Positions 10,997 to 22,356 of a stretch of DNA of 64,000 bases are shown piece after piece. Position 1 is the first letter of the stretch, and each line of letters opens with the position of its first letter. The position numbers and the translations under genes are program-made. Under the pieces are notes generated by a model, which saw nothing but the letters and a program-made list of their open reading frames with translations, had not been told where the DNA came from and did not search any database. This stretch comes from Anthoceros angustus. Lineage: Eukaryota > Streptophyta > Anthocerotopsida > Anthocerotales > Anthocerotaceae. The DNA lies in assembly GCA_010909165.1 (NCBI GenBank), contig MU008160.1, positions 124,001 to 188,000 of the forward strand, in the 5' to 3' direction.

Positions 10997-11980
10997 TGCA
11001 GTCAGCTCATTGTGATAGTATTCATGATATTTTCTCTGCGTCGACCGTTTTCCAGGATCATCTGTTTTGCTCAACTTTCTTCCATTGGACTCGTGATTGG
11101 TCAGCCTCTTTTTCTGGGCAGGAAGGTCCTCAGGTGCTTAAGTTTCGACCTCCAGCCACCCAGTTGATGATCAATTCAGAATTGTCATTAGCTCGCGTAT
11201 TGAATATGTACTGATGGGTCGCAGGCTGTAGAAACTAGTACCTTTTGTAGTTCCTGCTGGTCTATTGAATATGTACTCATGCTTCGCAGGGTGTAAAAAC
11301 TAGGGCCTTTTGTAGCTCTTGCTGGCCTATTGAATATACTGAGGGTTTGCAGGGTGAGAAAACTAGGGCCTCTTGTGAAGGAACTATGGCTGAGTGGAAA
11401 AATTGCTTAGCTTTACTACAATTTGTCGGACGACTTACAATTGCGGTGTGTTGTGCTTGCAGTTTCTCTACTTGGGAAGCTCTATAGAAGAATAAGAATT
11501 TTATGTACCGTAGACTAAGGACGTCATTGTATCGACCTCAGAGGCTCAGAGCACTAAGGTGGGCATTCCATCATAGAACAAGGTACTGGTAATTCAGACT
11601 TGACGGGGTTAGATGCAAGCAAGGTACCTTATGTTGCAGCTACCCTGTACCACTGTTCCACTGCACAACTGTCCAGAGCAAGTTGGGTTTCTGGGAGACA
11701 GGGTCAACTCGCCTGTACGTACACCCATGGCGCCTTAGCACAAGATCCTCTCCTCGATTGAATAATGAGATAAATCTTGGAAGTTATAACTCGCACCAAT
11801 GCCTTCCTGTTTTAGGGACCCTTTCATGGCCGACGATCCGGTCACCATCTCTAGGTGCCGACCAACGGCCCAACACAATTGAGACCCACCAGCCACACAT
11901 CAGAATCTGTAACTAAGCTCGGTAATAAGATGACTTCCAAGTGATCAAGTTCTCAGCTTGAATCTCTACAGTGGCAGCAC
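10997..11980 (+). repeat. Q-type segment joining two P-type blocks
   Basis: Enters from P-type sequence at TGCAGTCAG (10997-11005) and returns to P-type at GGCAGCAC (11973-11980). In between it matches about 18,921-19,907. It lacks a 4-bp piece (TTGC) near 11,110 that the other copies keep. It contains three related blocks of the type GTAGAAACTAG..CTTTTGTAG..TATTGAATAT between 11,220 and 11,380. No gene is recognised. Confidence 0.85.
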
Positions 11981-12440
11981 ATGCTTTGGCTGCCGAACGC
12001 TTGGCTGCACCGAGCAAGTCCAGGTGCAACAGCGGCAAGTTGCACGGTAGGTCATTAAAGCTCAGGGATAACACCTTCACCCGGGTTTTAGCTAAGGGGT
12101 CAACATCACGCGAACCCATCCCTTATCGTAGGTAACACGAGCTTGACCTGGGTTTTAAAATCAGGTGACCCTATTTTCACTCCTACAATTACCAACATGC
12201 AGAGTTGAATCCGCTCATCTGTTTCAAGCTGATACGATGTGTAACATAGGGGAATCAGAACCCTTGCTGAGATTTCTCCCCAGGGTTGTTTTGATTTATT
12301 TTCAAAATACTAAATTAAAAAAAATCTGTTTCAAGCTACGATAGTCTTTAGCCCGATGTATTTATCGATCTAATTGTTTCACATTTTCCCAGGCTCAAAG
12401 CCTGCAGAATATTATGTAAAGAGAACGCATGCAAGTGTGA

Positions 12441-12725
12441 TGCTATCAGGTGTAGTCATGCGCTCTTGTTGCATCCTTGCGTACAGAATGAGGGCTTCCT
12501 TGAAGAGCCCCTGCTCAGAGTATATGCGGCAATCAGGGCAGTCCATGTGACAACATCTCTGACGGGCATGCTGTTAAACACTCGACGGGCATCCTTTAAG
12601 CTTCTAGACTTGGAAGAGGCCTGAAGGAAATCCAGCAAAGTACTCTTCATATGCAGATGACGGTGACCCATAAGCGGGTTTTGAATGACATAAATGATGA
12701 AGCCAGGACAGGTGGTGATGATCAC
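12441..12725 (-). pseudogene. PPR protein fragment, copy 3
   Basis: Third copy of the orphan pentatricopeptide-repeat fragment, with the same frame change after the AAYT motif. Confidence 0.65.
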
Positions 12726-13258
12726 AATGTTGTGCGGAGAAGCAAGAAAATGAGGAGAATAGATGATCCGTCCTCAAACAGTGAAAGAAGATGAGGAGAA
12801 TAGATGATCTGTCCTCAAACAGTGAAATCTTGTCAGATGCAGTCAGAAACACAGGCAGACGAGATCACCGTATAGTGTTATTCCAGAACTGTTTCGGCGG
12901 CCAGCATTGAACAAGGAATCAAATGTGGGTGCTCCCAGGCCCCGACTTGCGAGATAGGTGGAAGCTGGTAGTCGTGATACACATGCAGATCTATAGGCTT
13001 AACGTGACAAGGTTTAAACAGCCTCTCCTTACCTCAGATGGCTGACCATGGCTCTGTCCCATAGTTGAGAGCTGCTATGTTGTTTTGTACTGGCATATGA
13101 AACAAAGTGGATGCTGCAATGGAGGGCTCCTGAGGCACAAGAACATGGTGAGGCACTTCTGTGCCTCTGCTGGTTCAGGTGCATCATGAGTGCAATGCAC
13201 CGTCGAATGTACGTTTGTGTCCTGAAACGCTGGGTGCCTTAAATCAAATTAGCAGGAA

Positions 13259-13370
13259 AGCTTATTCAGGAGCTGGAAAGCTAATTCAGGAGCTGGAAAG
13301 CAAACCTGAGCCTGCTACTCTTGCAGCTTATTCAGGAGCTGGAAAGCGAACCTGAGCCTGCTACTCTTGC
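13259..13370 (+). repeat. 46-bp tandem repeat, copy 2
   Basis: Same arrangement as 3123-3234: a 20-bp partial unit and two 46-bp units, then the acidic coding-like stretch to a stop near 13,527. Confidence 0.75.
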
Positions 13371-13820
13371 AGCTTATCAGGAGTATGATGCGCACCTCAG
13401 CAAGGCTATTACATTGGCTTGTGAGCTTGACTCAGAAGAGGAAACTCAAAATCAGGAAGAATGTCCTTCCACACTCAAACACAGTGGGCTGTTTTGGTGT
13501 TTTGATGTCGTTAGTGCTAGGCTCTAAAGCCATTGATATGGAGAAACAGCCGAAAGGTTTCGCTGCGAGCCGAAGCAGACCATCCGAAACAATCCAATTT
13601 GCTCCACGAACGATAGAGGCTCTCCGTTAATCTCAAACTTCCTGACCATGGTTTAAGTGTCAAACAATGAGATAAAAATTCGTCACAAGAAAGTTGGTAC
13701 ATACACAAAGCATGTGGATCCATGTGCTACACTCATCCAATTAAAGCGCTCTGCATACTTCTGGATCCCAGGGAACTACGTCGTATGCACTTTAGTTCTG
13801 AGAATCAACCGAACCTTCCA

Positions 13821-14603
13821 CCGGTGACAGGGTTCATGTGGCTCTGAATGTACCGAAACCCAAAATGGCAAGTCCAAAATCAGAGCCTCTGCCACTGACA
13901 TTTTCCAGTTCAACCACAATGTTTACTCCATACAGAGGCTGTCCGCCAACCCTATTGGGCCACCATAGCTTAGGCTCCAGGAAGACAAGCTGCAAGAAGT
14001 GATAGTCTCTTATTCACATTGAGTAGATCATTGAGTCATGTTTGGCCCAGTTCCACACACGTTTTCCAATGGCTTAAGAGAGTTGATAGAAAATATCGGC
14101 TCAATCGTGTGTTGCTTCAATTCTCCACTACTTATGAAGGCATACTGTGACACCTGGTGTTCAGCCAAGTCGTCAGTATTCAGCGTAACTTGCATTTTGA
14201 AATGGCAAAGAAGATCTTCAGAGCATGTGTTCTTCAAGTCAATTGTCGCATGCAAATAGGCAACTTCGAATCCACCTTCAAATGTGGAGACTAAATGAGG
14301 ATCTGAGACTGTAACCGGCTGCATTATATAGAACACCTGAAACACTTGTGAGAAGCCCTCAGGATGCTGCAAAGCAACAAGTAAAGCACTACATGGTGCC
14401 ACATTTAAGCATACCCCAGTAAATGAAATGGACACTTCATCCCAAATGCCTGTGTTTCCTATCTCTGCGTCACAGCACAAGTATCAACCGAGGACAAGCA
14501 AAATGCTGTCTCGTACAAGCAGGTCGAGGCAACACCTCATATACCGTATTGGAATCATCAAGTCCCATCCGTCCACATATTGTGCTGCCACATCCTTTGC
14601 AGT
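13821..14603 (-). pseudogene. endo-beta-mannosidase (GH2) fragment, copy 2
   Basis: Copy of 3685-4467 at an offset of 10,136. It retains the same four exon remnants, the same splice sites, the extra A in the GIWDEV exon and the later frameshift. The catalytic domain is missing here too. This shows the gene was already dead when the unit duplicated. Confidence 0.75.
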
Positions 14604-15665
14604 CTGCACAGAGCATCAAGGCCCGAACGGAGTCGAAAAGCATAAAACCATGGTGAGCTCGGACAGAAACGTCCAGACTTAGATCATGGTCCCCACCCCA
14701 CTTTCGACGAGCCTCAGTCCGTTCCTCGCCGGCTTAATCAATCGAATTTTCAGATCCCCATCCTGAACAGGCTTCTGAAGTTCTGGCCTATGTGAGCCAT
14801 CGTGTCACAGAGACGTCACTGGGTACACTGTACGGCTGCAGGAGGATTGTGATGACGGGAAAGTGGGAGTGCAGAGCCCTGACAAAATCCAGGCTGAGAT
14901 CAGTCTAAGCTGATCGATACACCTGGCATACTCAAATTGATCCTGGACAGTGGAAAGTGTGTTTGCCTATGGGAACTGTGCTCAGCAGACCTGCCCTTTA
15001 TACATCTTCTCATCCTCATGAACACGTTTGCGAGTAGCCAGACCGGAACATGCGAACGATGGATCTCCTGGACCCTCTTGCTCGACGGATTTGTGTGGAT
15101 AGCAAAATTTCGGGCCGAGAAGAAATCTGGCTCAGAAAAGTCAGGCCTGTGCTAAGGGACACTGAGAATTCGAATGATGCGCATCATCTACTTCCATACA
15201 TCCTGGGACGTGAGCCTGCCCTACGGCTACGGTAGCTAGGATGGGGGCAGACCGACAGCCTCAGGTGGAGCATTTCTTGGTTACTGCGCTAAAGACATGG
15301 GCACGTCTTCGAGGCGTTTTTGGGGCAGGATTCGTGAACGATTGGTTTTGCCAAACCTCACTTCCGTTAGATAACTGTGAAACACATCCATACACGTTCA
15401 CAGCAGATGCATGTACTGGCAGTGTGCAGTGCACAGCATCCCATGGCTCGAGGCCGGTGCCGGGTCTCCACTTGTACAGCATCTGATCACATGGATGCTG
15501 CAGCCTGCAGCTCCACAATTCCAAAAGCCTCACAGGATTACTGTAAGCAATGTTCTGAATTGGAAGAGGTGGAGGCCACCATTGACAAGAGCCATTGCCA
15601 AGAGGTAGGTTCCCCAAGCCAAATCAAGCAGTAGCGTTCCTGATCCTTAATCGGATTTTGTGAAT

Positions 15666-15785
15666 GGTAGGAATCGTGTGGAGTAATCCACATGCTGCTG
15701 AGCATGGTAAGCGTCGTCTGGAGTAATTCAGATGCTGATGAGCATGGTACGAATCGTGTGGAGAAATTCAATTGCTCCTGAGCAT
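15666..15785. repeat. three 40-bp tandem units, copy 2
   Basis: Identical arrangement to 5540-5659, downstream of GLP2. Confidence 0.85.
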
Positions 15786-16131
15786 GGTTGAAGATGTCCC
15801 TTGGTGTTGGCCTCTTCCCTACATGTATCCCAAAGGAACAAGACAGAACAGTCTACCAAAGCATGTGAATACATGGATTCATAGATACCAAAATTATACA
15901 GATCGAAATTATTCAACTTTGAGGTAGATTACAAACCAAATTACACACAAAGTATAGTAAAACTGCACCCACACAAAGTTGAGAGCACGTCTCTATATGT
16001 AGACGGGTGTCTCCAACGGATCTCATCGGTTCAAGCAAGGCATCTATCCGATCTCTTTGATTGTAGCACGCAAATATCAAAGTGTTTGTTCGTACAGCCT
16101 AGTGGGTCGTGAATTAAAGGAGCCAGAGAAG

Positions 16132-16842
16132 CTAGAGATGGAACAGGCGCTTCTGCGCATCCAGGAGGTACTGGGTCTGCTTGGGCGTGATTCCGAATGC
16201 CTGCCCTAAAACATCCGAAGGAATGTCGGAACTCATGAGAGCGCTCACAAAGTTTTGAGCAGGAGAGTACTGCGTGTTCAGAGCCGAGATGACCCAAGAC
16301 AGACCGTCCGCCACATTCTTCATGAAAATCAAAGATCCCCGAGGAAACACAAACACTTCTCCCTTCTTCAGAAGTGTCTTGTACAGCTTGTGGCTCTGAG
16401 ACGGCACGAACGCCACCTCCAGCTCTCCCTCCACCATGTAGATGATCTCGGTGGCTCGTGCGTGGTGGTGGGGTGGGTTGAGCCCCCCCTTGCCGAAGTC
16501 GATCCTCTGCAATGCAATGCCCAAAGTGTTGAGCCCCGGGAAGACGTTCACAAACCCGCTGGTGATGACGCAGCCCAGAGGGTGCTTGCTGGTGTCGCCC
16601 GGCGTCACCAACCCAGAGAATTTGAAATCCTCAGCGGTGGTCTCTTCCACCGACTTACAGGTGAACCCGTTGATGTGGGGGTTGGGGTTCTTCACGTCCT
16701 TCGCCACACAGAAATCCTGCAGCGGGTCGGGGTCCGAAGCAGCCGTGAAGCTGGGCGCGCAAGCAACGAAGAAGAGCACGGCAGACGAGATCACAATCAG
16801 CTGCATCGTTGCGTCCAGGAGCGAGGTCTCGCAGCGGGCCAT
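16132..16842 (-). CDS. germin-like protein 2 (secreted cupin, chimeric copy)
   Basis: Intronless 236-residue germin-like protein. The frame is open for nine further codons upstream, but the start at 16842 (MARCETSLLDATMQ) is chosen because it aligns with GLP1, GLP3 and GLP4. It has a signal peptide, the DFCV and TCKS cysteines, an intact H-H-E cupin motif 1, and Ile in place of the motif 2 His. The 3' third and the downstream flank follow GLP1. The 5' part and promoter follow GLP3 (VKNPNPHINGFT, IIYMVEG). A switch therefore lies about 16,370-16,437, inside the cupin-coding region. The protein is probably secreted to the apoplast and its enzymatic activity is uncertain. A TATA box lies 132 bp upstream. 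Confidence 0.93.
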   Translation of the reverse strand: MARCETSLLDATMQLIVISSAVLFFVACAPSFTAASDPDPLQDFCVAKDVKNPNPHINGFTCKSVEETTAEDFKFSGLVTPGDTSKHPLGCVITSGFVNVFPGLNTLGIALQRIDFGKGGLNPPHHHARATEIIYMVEGELEVAFVPSQSHKLYKTLLKKGEVFVFPRGSLIFMKNVADGLSWVISALNTQYSPAQNFVSALMSSDIPSDVLGQAFGITPKQTQYLLDAQKRLFHL

Positions 16843-16973
16843 GGTTGAGGAGTCGGGTCGACGGGACAAAGATCCTTGAGCGATAGAACGTAAGTTGCAG
16901 AGGAGATCGAAGACTGGAATGCTGAGCGCTGCAGACGGTGATAGTTGCTGCAGGCTGGCCGGGCTTTATACCA

Positions 16974-16980
16974 TCGCCCA
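16974..16980 (-). promoter_or_regulatory. TATA box of GLP2
   Basis: TATAAAG on the minus strand, within the conserved GTGGGCGATGG block. Confidence 0.7.
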
Positions 16981-17698
16981 CAAGGCCAGATCGCACTGCC
17001 AGGCATGATCGTACGTGTGCACAGCCGTTAATCCGGTGTTCTGAGGTCCAGAAGGTCTGCAACAAAAATCTGTGGAGGGGAAATTTTAGGAAATTCGCAA
17101 GCACATGAAGGGTCTGCAAATTGGCTATGGGTGCGTGATGGCATGCCGGGATGCAGGGCGCTAACGCTGTGCGTCCGGACACTGATTCCGATGGCAGCTG
17201 ACGTCTGGCCGACAGGGATTTTTGGGAAGTTGTGCATCGAAGTTTCGGAGTCAGCTTCCAGCCCATTGCTTGGAACTAGTCATGGCAGAGCAAATTGGGT
17301 TTCTGGGACACAGGGTCAACTCGCCTGTACGGACGCACCCATGGCGCCTTAGCACCAGATCCTCTCCTCGATTGAATAATGAGATCGATCTTGGAAGTTG
17401 CAAGTTGCACCAATGCCTTCCTGTTTTTAGGGACCCTTTCATGGCCGACGATCCGGTCACCATCTCTTGTCAGGCTGCGGCCCCGGGAACTCTCCTTCTA
17501 TCGCTGGTTGAATTTACTGCCCCAGAAGCTCGGTGCTGATGGACGGCCCGACATAAATGAAACCCACAAATCAGAAACCACCAGCCACACATCATTTGCC
17601 GCATGCCATGACTGCAGTAGCGGGAAGGAGCTGTTGCGTGGTTTGTTGGAAACTTGGAAGGCGAAAGAACGAAGTCTGACTAGTTAGATGTCCATCGA

Positions 17699-17876
17699 TT
17701 GCAACTTAGGGTTCGTTGCAAAGTAGGGTTTGCGAGGCTAGAAGAAGAAGAATTTTATTTAAGTCCACTAAGGACGGATTTTCCGTCACGGGACAGGACG
17801 GATTTTCCGTCACGGGACTTGGTACTTAACAACTTGTACCATGGTGTGCCTAAACTACTTGCACCAAGGGCATCTA
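17699..17876 (+). repeat. dispersed repeat, second copy
   Basis: Copy of 7323-7500, including the doubled palindromic ACGGATTTTCCGT motif (here both followed by GGGAC). Confidence 0.7.
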
Positions 17877-17999
17877 CTCCCTTTAGGCACCCCATCTAAG
17901 TACCGATTCAAGCTCAGGATGCTTAATCACGGCGTTCTTATATATGTGTGTCCATTTGGCCTAGGCCATTAGCTAGCTGGTCTCTGGTACCGATTAGGG

Positions 18000-18150
18000 T
18001 TTCTGCAATTTCTGTTTCCAATGTTGGCCGGCACGTTGAGCTCTGGAAGGCTGGCGATGTTTGCCGTCTTCTAGCCCGCAATCTGTCGGCCTCCATTGAC
18101 ATTGCAGTCTCGTTTGTTGCCATGGTGGGGATTGTCTTCGAACTGACGGA
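18000..18150 (+). repeat. 150-bp block shared with 25.8 kb and 28.6 kb
   Basis: Begins TAGGGTTTCTGCAATTTCTG and runs to GGTGGGGATTGTC. Related blocks lie at 25,790-25,935 and 28,620-28,765. At 18 kb and 28 kb it precedes the YqgF-like exon, so it may be that gene's 5' untranslated or promoter region. The third copy has lost the exon. Confidence 0.6.
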
Positions 18151-18224
18151 TGTGTCTGGAGTTGGTTTTGAAAAGTTGGCCTGTTGTTATATATGGTGGG
18201 GCCCTACACGAGGAACGCGGCGGG

Positions 18225-18343
18225 TGTCACGTAAGGAGCTGTTCCAGCTGGCCCGCTCTGGTCAGTGCCTGTTAGGGATGGACGTGGGAGACCGTAGTAT
18301 CGGCTTGGGGATCTCAGATGTTGCCAATCCGGTCACCTCTTCC
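18225..18343 (+). pseudogene. YqgF/RuvX-type RNase H-fold exon, orphan
   Basis: The frame KELFQLARSGQCLLGMDVGD followed by RSIGLGISD matches the N-terminal strand of the YqgF family (putative pre-16S rRNA nuclease or Holliday-junction resolvase-like, organellar in plants). The signature is (L/M)DVGD..IGLGISD, with the catalytic Asp in MDVGD. A donor GTTAGG follows TSS. No second exon (the later Glu and Asp catalytic residues) could be found in the next several kilobases, so this is probably a captured or abandoned first exon. The Cys codon in SGQCLL is a stop codon in the other copy. Confidence 0.6.
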
Positions 18344-18805
18344 GTTAGGTTTTTTCCCCGGTTGCTTGTTTCCTGTTCTTCAACAGCACGTCGCAACCCC
18401 GGGCTTCGTTGATGCTTGTATGAGGTGAAAGCCCTGTGCAGGTGCAAGATGCAATGAGCGCTGTGTTGCATGCTAGATGCCCCATCATCTTGAATGTGTC
18501 TATAGTCGCACTACATTTAACTGCCTCTTGAAATTTGCTGCTTGCTCAGCTAGCAGATCCGGCTGCAACCGTCGGAACCTTGTTTGTTTGACACGGTCAT
18601 CGAACAAACCAGCCACCCAGTTCCAGTGAGAGCATCTTGATTTTGCCTTTGTAGGATCTTGGGTGTCTTTTCCGTCCCCTGGCGGACGCTTTGACTGTCC
18701 GCTCGTTTGTCTGCTGGTGTGCTTGTGACTGCTGTATGTACATTGTGGTTTATTTACCAAAGGACAAACTTCTGTTTATATTTCGATGTGCATTAGTGTA
18801 GCTCG

Positions 18806-19907
18806 GTATGCCCAGTGGACAGAAGCGTTATGGTCCTTCGTTCATCCCTTTGGAACAGTAGTTGTGCAACTCTGTACGTAGTCTACCGTTTCGTCTTGTT
18901 GCAGTGTCGTATGCCGATTGCAGTCAGCTCATTGTGATAGTATTCATGATATTTTCTCTGCGTCGACCGTTTTCCAGGATCATCTGTTTTGCTCAACTTT
19001 CTTCCATTGGACTCGTGATTGGTCAGCCTCTTGCCTTTTCTGGGCAGGAAGGTCCTCAGGTGCTTAAGTTTCGACCTCCAGCCACCCAGTTGATGATCAA
19101 TTCAGAATTGTCATTAGCTCGCGTATTGAATATGTACTGATGGGTCGCAGGCTGTAGAAACTAGTACCTTTTGTAGTTCCTGCTGGTCTATTGAATATGT
19201 ACTCATGCTTCGCAGGGTGTAAAAACTAGGGCCTTTTGTAGCTCTTGCTGGCCTATTGAATATACTGAGGGTTTGCAGGGTGAGAAAACTAGGGCCTCTT
19301 GTGAAGGAACTATGGCTGAGTGGAAAAATTGCTTAGCTTTACTACAATTTGTCGGACGACTTACAATTGCGGTGTGTTGTGCTTGCAGTTTCTCTACTTG
19401 GGAAGCTCTATAGAAGAATAAGAATTTTATGTACCGTAGACTAAGGACGTCATTGTATCGACCTCAGAGGCTCAGAGCACTAAGGTGGGCATTCCATCAT
19501 AGAACAAGGTACTGGTAATTCAGACTTGACGGGGTTAGATGCAAGCAAGGTACCTTATGTTGCAGCTACCCTGTACCACTGTTCCACTGCACAACTGTCC
19601 AGAGCAAGTTGGGTTTCTGGGAGACAGGGTCAACTCGCCTGTACGTACACCCATGGCGCCTTAGCACAAGATCCTCTCCTCGATTGAATAATGAGATAAA
19701 TCTTGGAAGTTATAACTCGCACCAATGCCTTCCTGTTTTTAGGGACCCTTTCATGGCCGACGATCCGGTCACCATCTCTAGGTGCCGACCAACGGCCCAA
19801 CACAATTGAGACCCACCAGCCACACATCAGAATCTGTAACTAAGCTCGGTAATAAGATGACTTCCAAGTGATCAAGTTCTCAGCTTGAATCTCTACAGTG
19901 GCAGCAC
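18806..19907 (+). repeat. Q-type parental segment
   Basis: The most continuous copy of the Q sequence, pieces of which appear at 8961-9301, 10,997-11,980 and 29,420-29,650. It ends in common with them at CTACAGTGGCAGCAC. It includes the EGPQVLKFRPP exon-like stretch and several TATTGAATAT-containing repeats. No known gene is recognised. Confidence 0.75.
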
Positions 19908-20530
19908 TTTCTCTGGCCGACACAGGCAACAGCACCACACTTGTTCGTCAACAAAGAAGCCGGATACCTCGAAAACCCTAATTGTTGTGTAGCCTCTGCC
20001 ACCTCGTCGATGGTCCCTTAATACAACCGGCTTCATCCAACGTTTGGCTGGCCTCGACTGGCTCATACTTGGCAAAGCAATAACCCGAGAAACGCCACTC
20101 GAGGATTTCGGTTGAAACTTTCAAACTAGAATCTATTTAGGTCGAGCTGTCCCATGGGGATATTAATGACCTTGTGAGCGAGATCGATGGTCGAGACCAG
20201 GTTGCAATATCTGCTGGCACGCATCCAACCGTGGCTTCGACTCTGATCCATAAAACGAGTGCGCACTTGTCCTGGCTTACCATGGGAAGCCTATTTCATG
20301 TGCAAGTACGACGTAGAAACCTTGTCTATGTTCAACTGCTTCCTTCCATGCTGGCTGTGGATATTCGTGTGATTGTCTCGCTATCCATATTTGATCCTTC
20401 ACCACCACGAAGGAAACCTGGGCATGTCAGGTTCTCCACTGTCTTGCACCCTCTGAGTTGGGAATCAATCAGTTGACTCTGCAATTTTAAGTACTAGCAA
20501 TTTAGTAAAAATTTTATATAGTAAAAAATT
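19908..20530. other. no recognisable gene
   Basis: Single-copy-looking sequence with short open frames and no recognisable domain on either strand. It is AT-rich just before the tRNA. Confidence 0.45.
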
Positions 20531-20548
20531 TGAGAATAGTCACGTCAT

Positions 20549-20621
20549 GGGGATGTAGCTCAGATGGTAGAGCGCTCGCTTAGCATGCGAGAGGTACGGG
20601 GTTCGATACCCCGCATCTCCA
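20549..20621 (+). tRNA. tRNA-Ala (anticodon AGC)
   Basis: A 73-nt cloverleaf. The acceptor GGGGATG pairs with CATCTCC (one G-U), followed by discriminator A. The D-arm is GCTC..GAGC. The anticodon stem CTCGC/GCGAG has loop TTAGCAT and anticodon AGC at 20582-20584. The T-arm is CGGGG TTCGATA CCCCG. There is no intron and no encoded CCA, as usual for a nuclear gene. The A box (TAGCTCAGATGG) and B box (GGTTCGATACC) are intact, and a TTTT pol III terminator lies at 20632-20635. Confidence 0.96.
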
Positions 20622-20713
20622 GTGAGCATCATTTTATCAACTTCCCTTCCCTTTACATAGGGAACCATTGCAGCTGCTGTTGCACCATTTTACAAAGTGA
20701 ACTATTGCAGCAG

Positions 20714-20922
20714 AGTGGGGGAGCTGATGTGTATCTGAGAAGTCGGAACTGAAGCTGATGTGTATTAGAGAAGGCGGAAGAGTGGGGGAGCTGATGTGTA
20801 TATGAGAAGTCGGAACTGAAGCTGATGTGTATTAGAGAAGGCGGAACTGAAGCTGCAATGCTTGGAAATAAATAGCTCGGAACTCAAGCTGCAATGCTTG
20901 GAAATAAATAGCTCGGCACCTA
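20714..20922. repeat. two short tandem duplications
   Basis: A unit of about 67 bp containing GAGCTGATGTGTAT..GAGAAGTCGGAACTGAAGC appears twice (about 20,714-20,846). It is followed by a 37-bp unit (GAACTGAAGCTGCAATGCTTGG...) twice. It lies directly after the tRNA gene. Confidence 0.7.
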
Positions 20923-21299
20923 AACACCACGTAAATGTGCCATCCAATCTCAAGTTCAATGAACACAAGAACATGACGAGCGGAAGCTTATGAGCCGATG
21001 GTTGTGGAACTTGGAGAGGACATAGGCAGCCACGGAAACCGCTTCTCTTTGTATCTCGCCTTGCTTTATCAAGGTCGTCTCCTCCGTTGGCTTGTCCTAT
21101 TTGCTATGTGTTCCATTTCCTTCCACGGCATGCCTTCCTTCCCGAGCTGGACTGCCATGTCGGGTCTAGTTGCAATCATGGCATTCATCAATTTGCCAAC
21201 CACCTGTTGATACATCTGAACAAAGATAGAGCGATTACCTTCCTTAGGGGCAAACACACAAAACGGTGCACCATCTAAATAACAACAGCGCTCAAGAGC

Positions 21300-21600
21300 A
21301 AGCTACCATCAATTATACACTCAAGTCCTAGGTTTTGGAGAAGTTCAAATGTTTCGAAGCTTTGGTGGAGAACATGACTCGCCGAAGTATCAAAGTATTG
21401 TACTTAGACAATGGTGGGAGTATATTTCTACTATATTTGCCACCTTTTGTGCTGAACATGGCATTGCTAGTCCATTTTCTCTTCCGTATTCACCACAAAC
21501 AGCATAATATTTAAAGCGGCTGAATATACATCAAGCGGCTTTAGGGGTCTCTATACGTGGATCCGGGTTTTTGATGGTTATCAAAACGGCATGTTTGGGA
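21300..21600 (+). pseudogene. Ty1/copia integrase fragment
   Basis: Frames around 21,340-21,490 give VENMTRRSIKVLYLDNGG, then FCAEHGIASPFSLPYSPQT in another frame. This is the catalytic core of a copia integrase (DNGGE-like Asp, then the HGI..PYTPQ region). It is broken by frameshifts and surrounded by no other element parts. Confidence 0.65.
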
Positions 21601-22350
21601 GTATGCGGCAAAAAACGATAGAAAAAAAGGGTGAACATCACAGACAAATACAGTTGTGCCAACCACAGCACTGGAAAAACGGTTTTCGCACCCGCTTATC
21701 ATGCGTTTCGCCGGGAAAAGTACTCATGTCCTATCCCCCTCCATGCAGGGGAAAAAAAGTAGGCCGTTCAAGTTTTCGGTGGCTTGTGTTGTAATCATTG
21801 TGGCCAAGAACAACAGTTCATTGCATTTAAAATCATATGGAGACAACTACGGTATGGGTTTTGCACAGGTTATCAAATGAGCTGAAAATGTATGCTGCGG
21901 TTGTTAGGGGTGGCATGGGCACGCATCTTGGCGTCTTACGCCTCTGCGCGGCGTAGATAAATGCGGTTGTCGATAGTATACGATTACGGAAACTAACACA
22001 CTATGGAAGTATATGACGTGCAGAGGGTGGAAAGTGGAACACAACCACTCCATGTCCGCCACCACCGGATAGTGTCTATAATGGCAAATGTTTATGACTA
22101 GTGCATATGTGTAATGAGCAATGTATTGCGGAAGTATATTGCAGCATGATAAAAGCTGGTACATGCTACAAGGCGACATTTAAAATGAACTCATCGCCGA
22201 CATGGTGTTACTGCATGTCTTTAAAACAATGTATGACAAGAATCTGAAACTTATGTCGGACACCTCTAGTGTCCGAATTTCAAACCCTATGCCATGAAGA
22301 GAAATAAGGGCTAAACATATGGTTCCCTCCTTATTTCAGTTGCTTAGCAC
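21601..22350. other. no recognisable gene
   Basis: Low-information AT-rich sequence between the integrase fragment and the DUF7869-like remnant. No domain, RNA gene or repeat structure was recognised. Confidence 0.4.
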
Positions 22351-22356
22351 ATGTCA

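Larger units (their letters stand above)
11973..16850. repeat. segmental duplication unit L, copy 2
   Basis: Copy of 1834-6722. Near identity holds until about 16,370, inside the germin-like coding region. Beyond that point the sequence matches the GLP3 neighbourhood better than the GLP1 neighbourhood. Confidence 0.9.
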
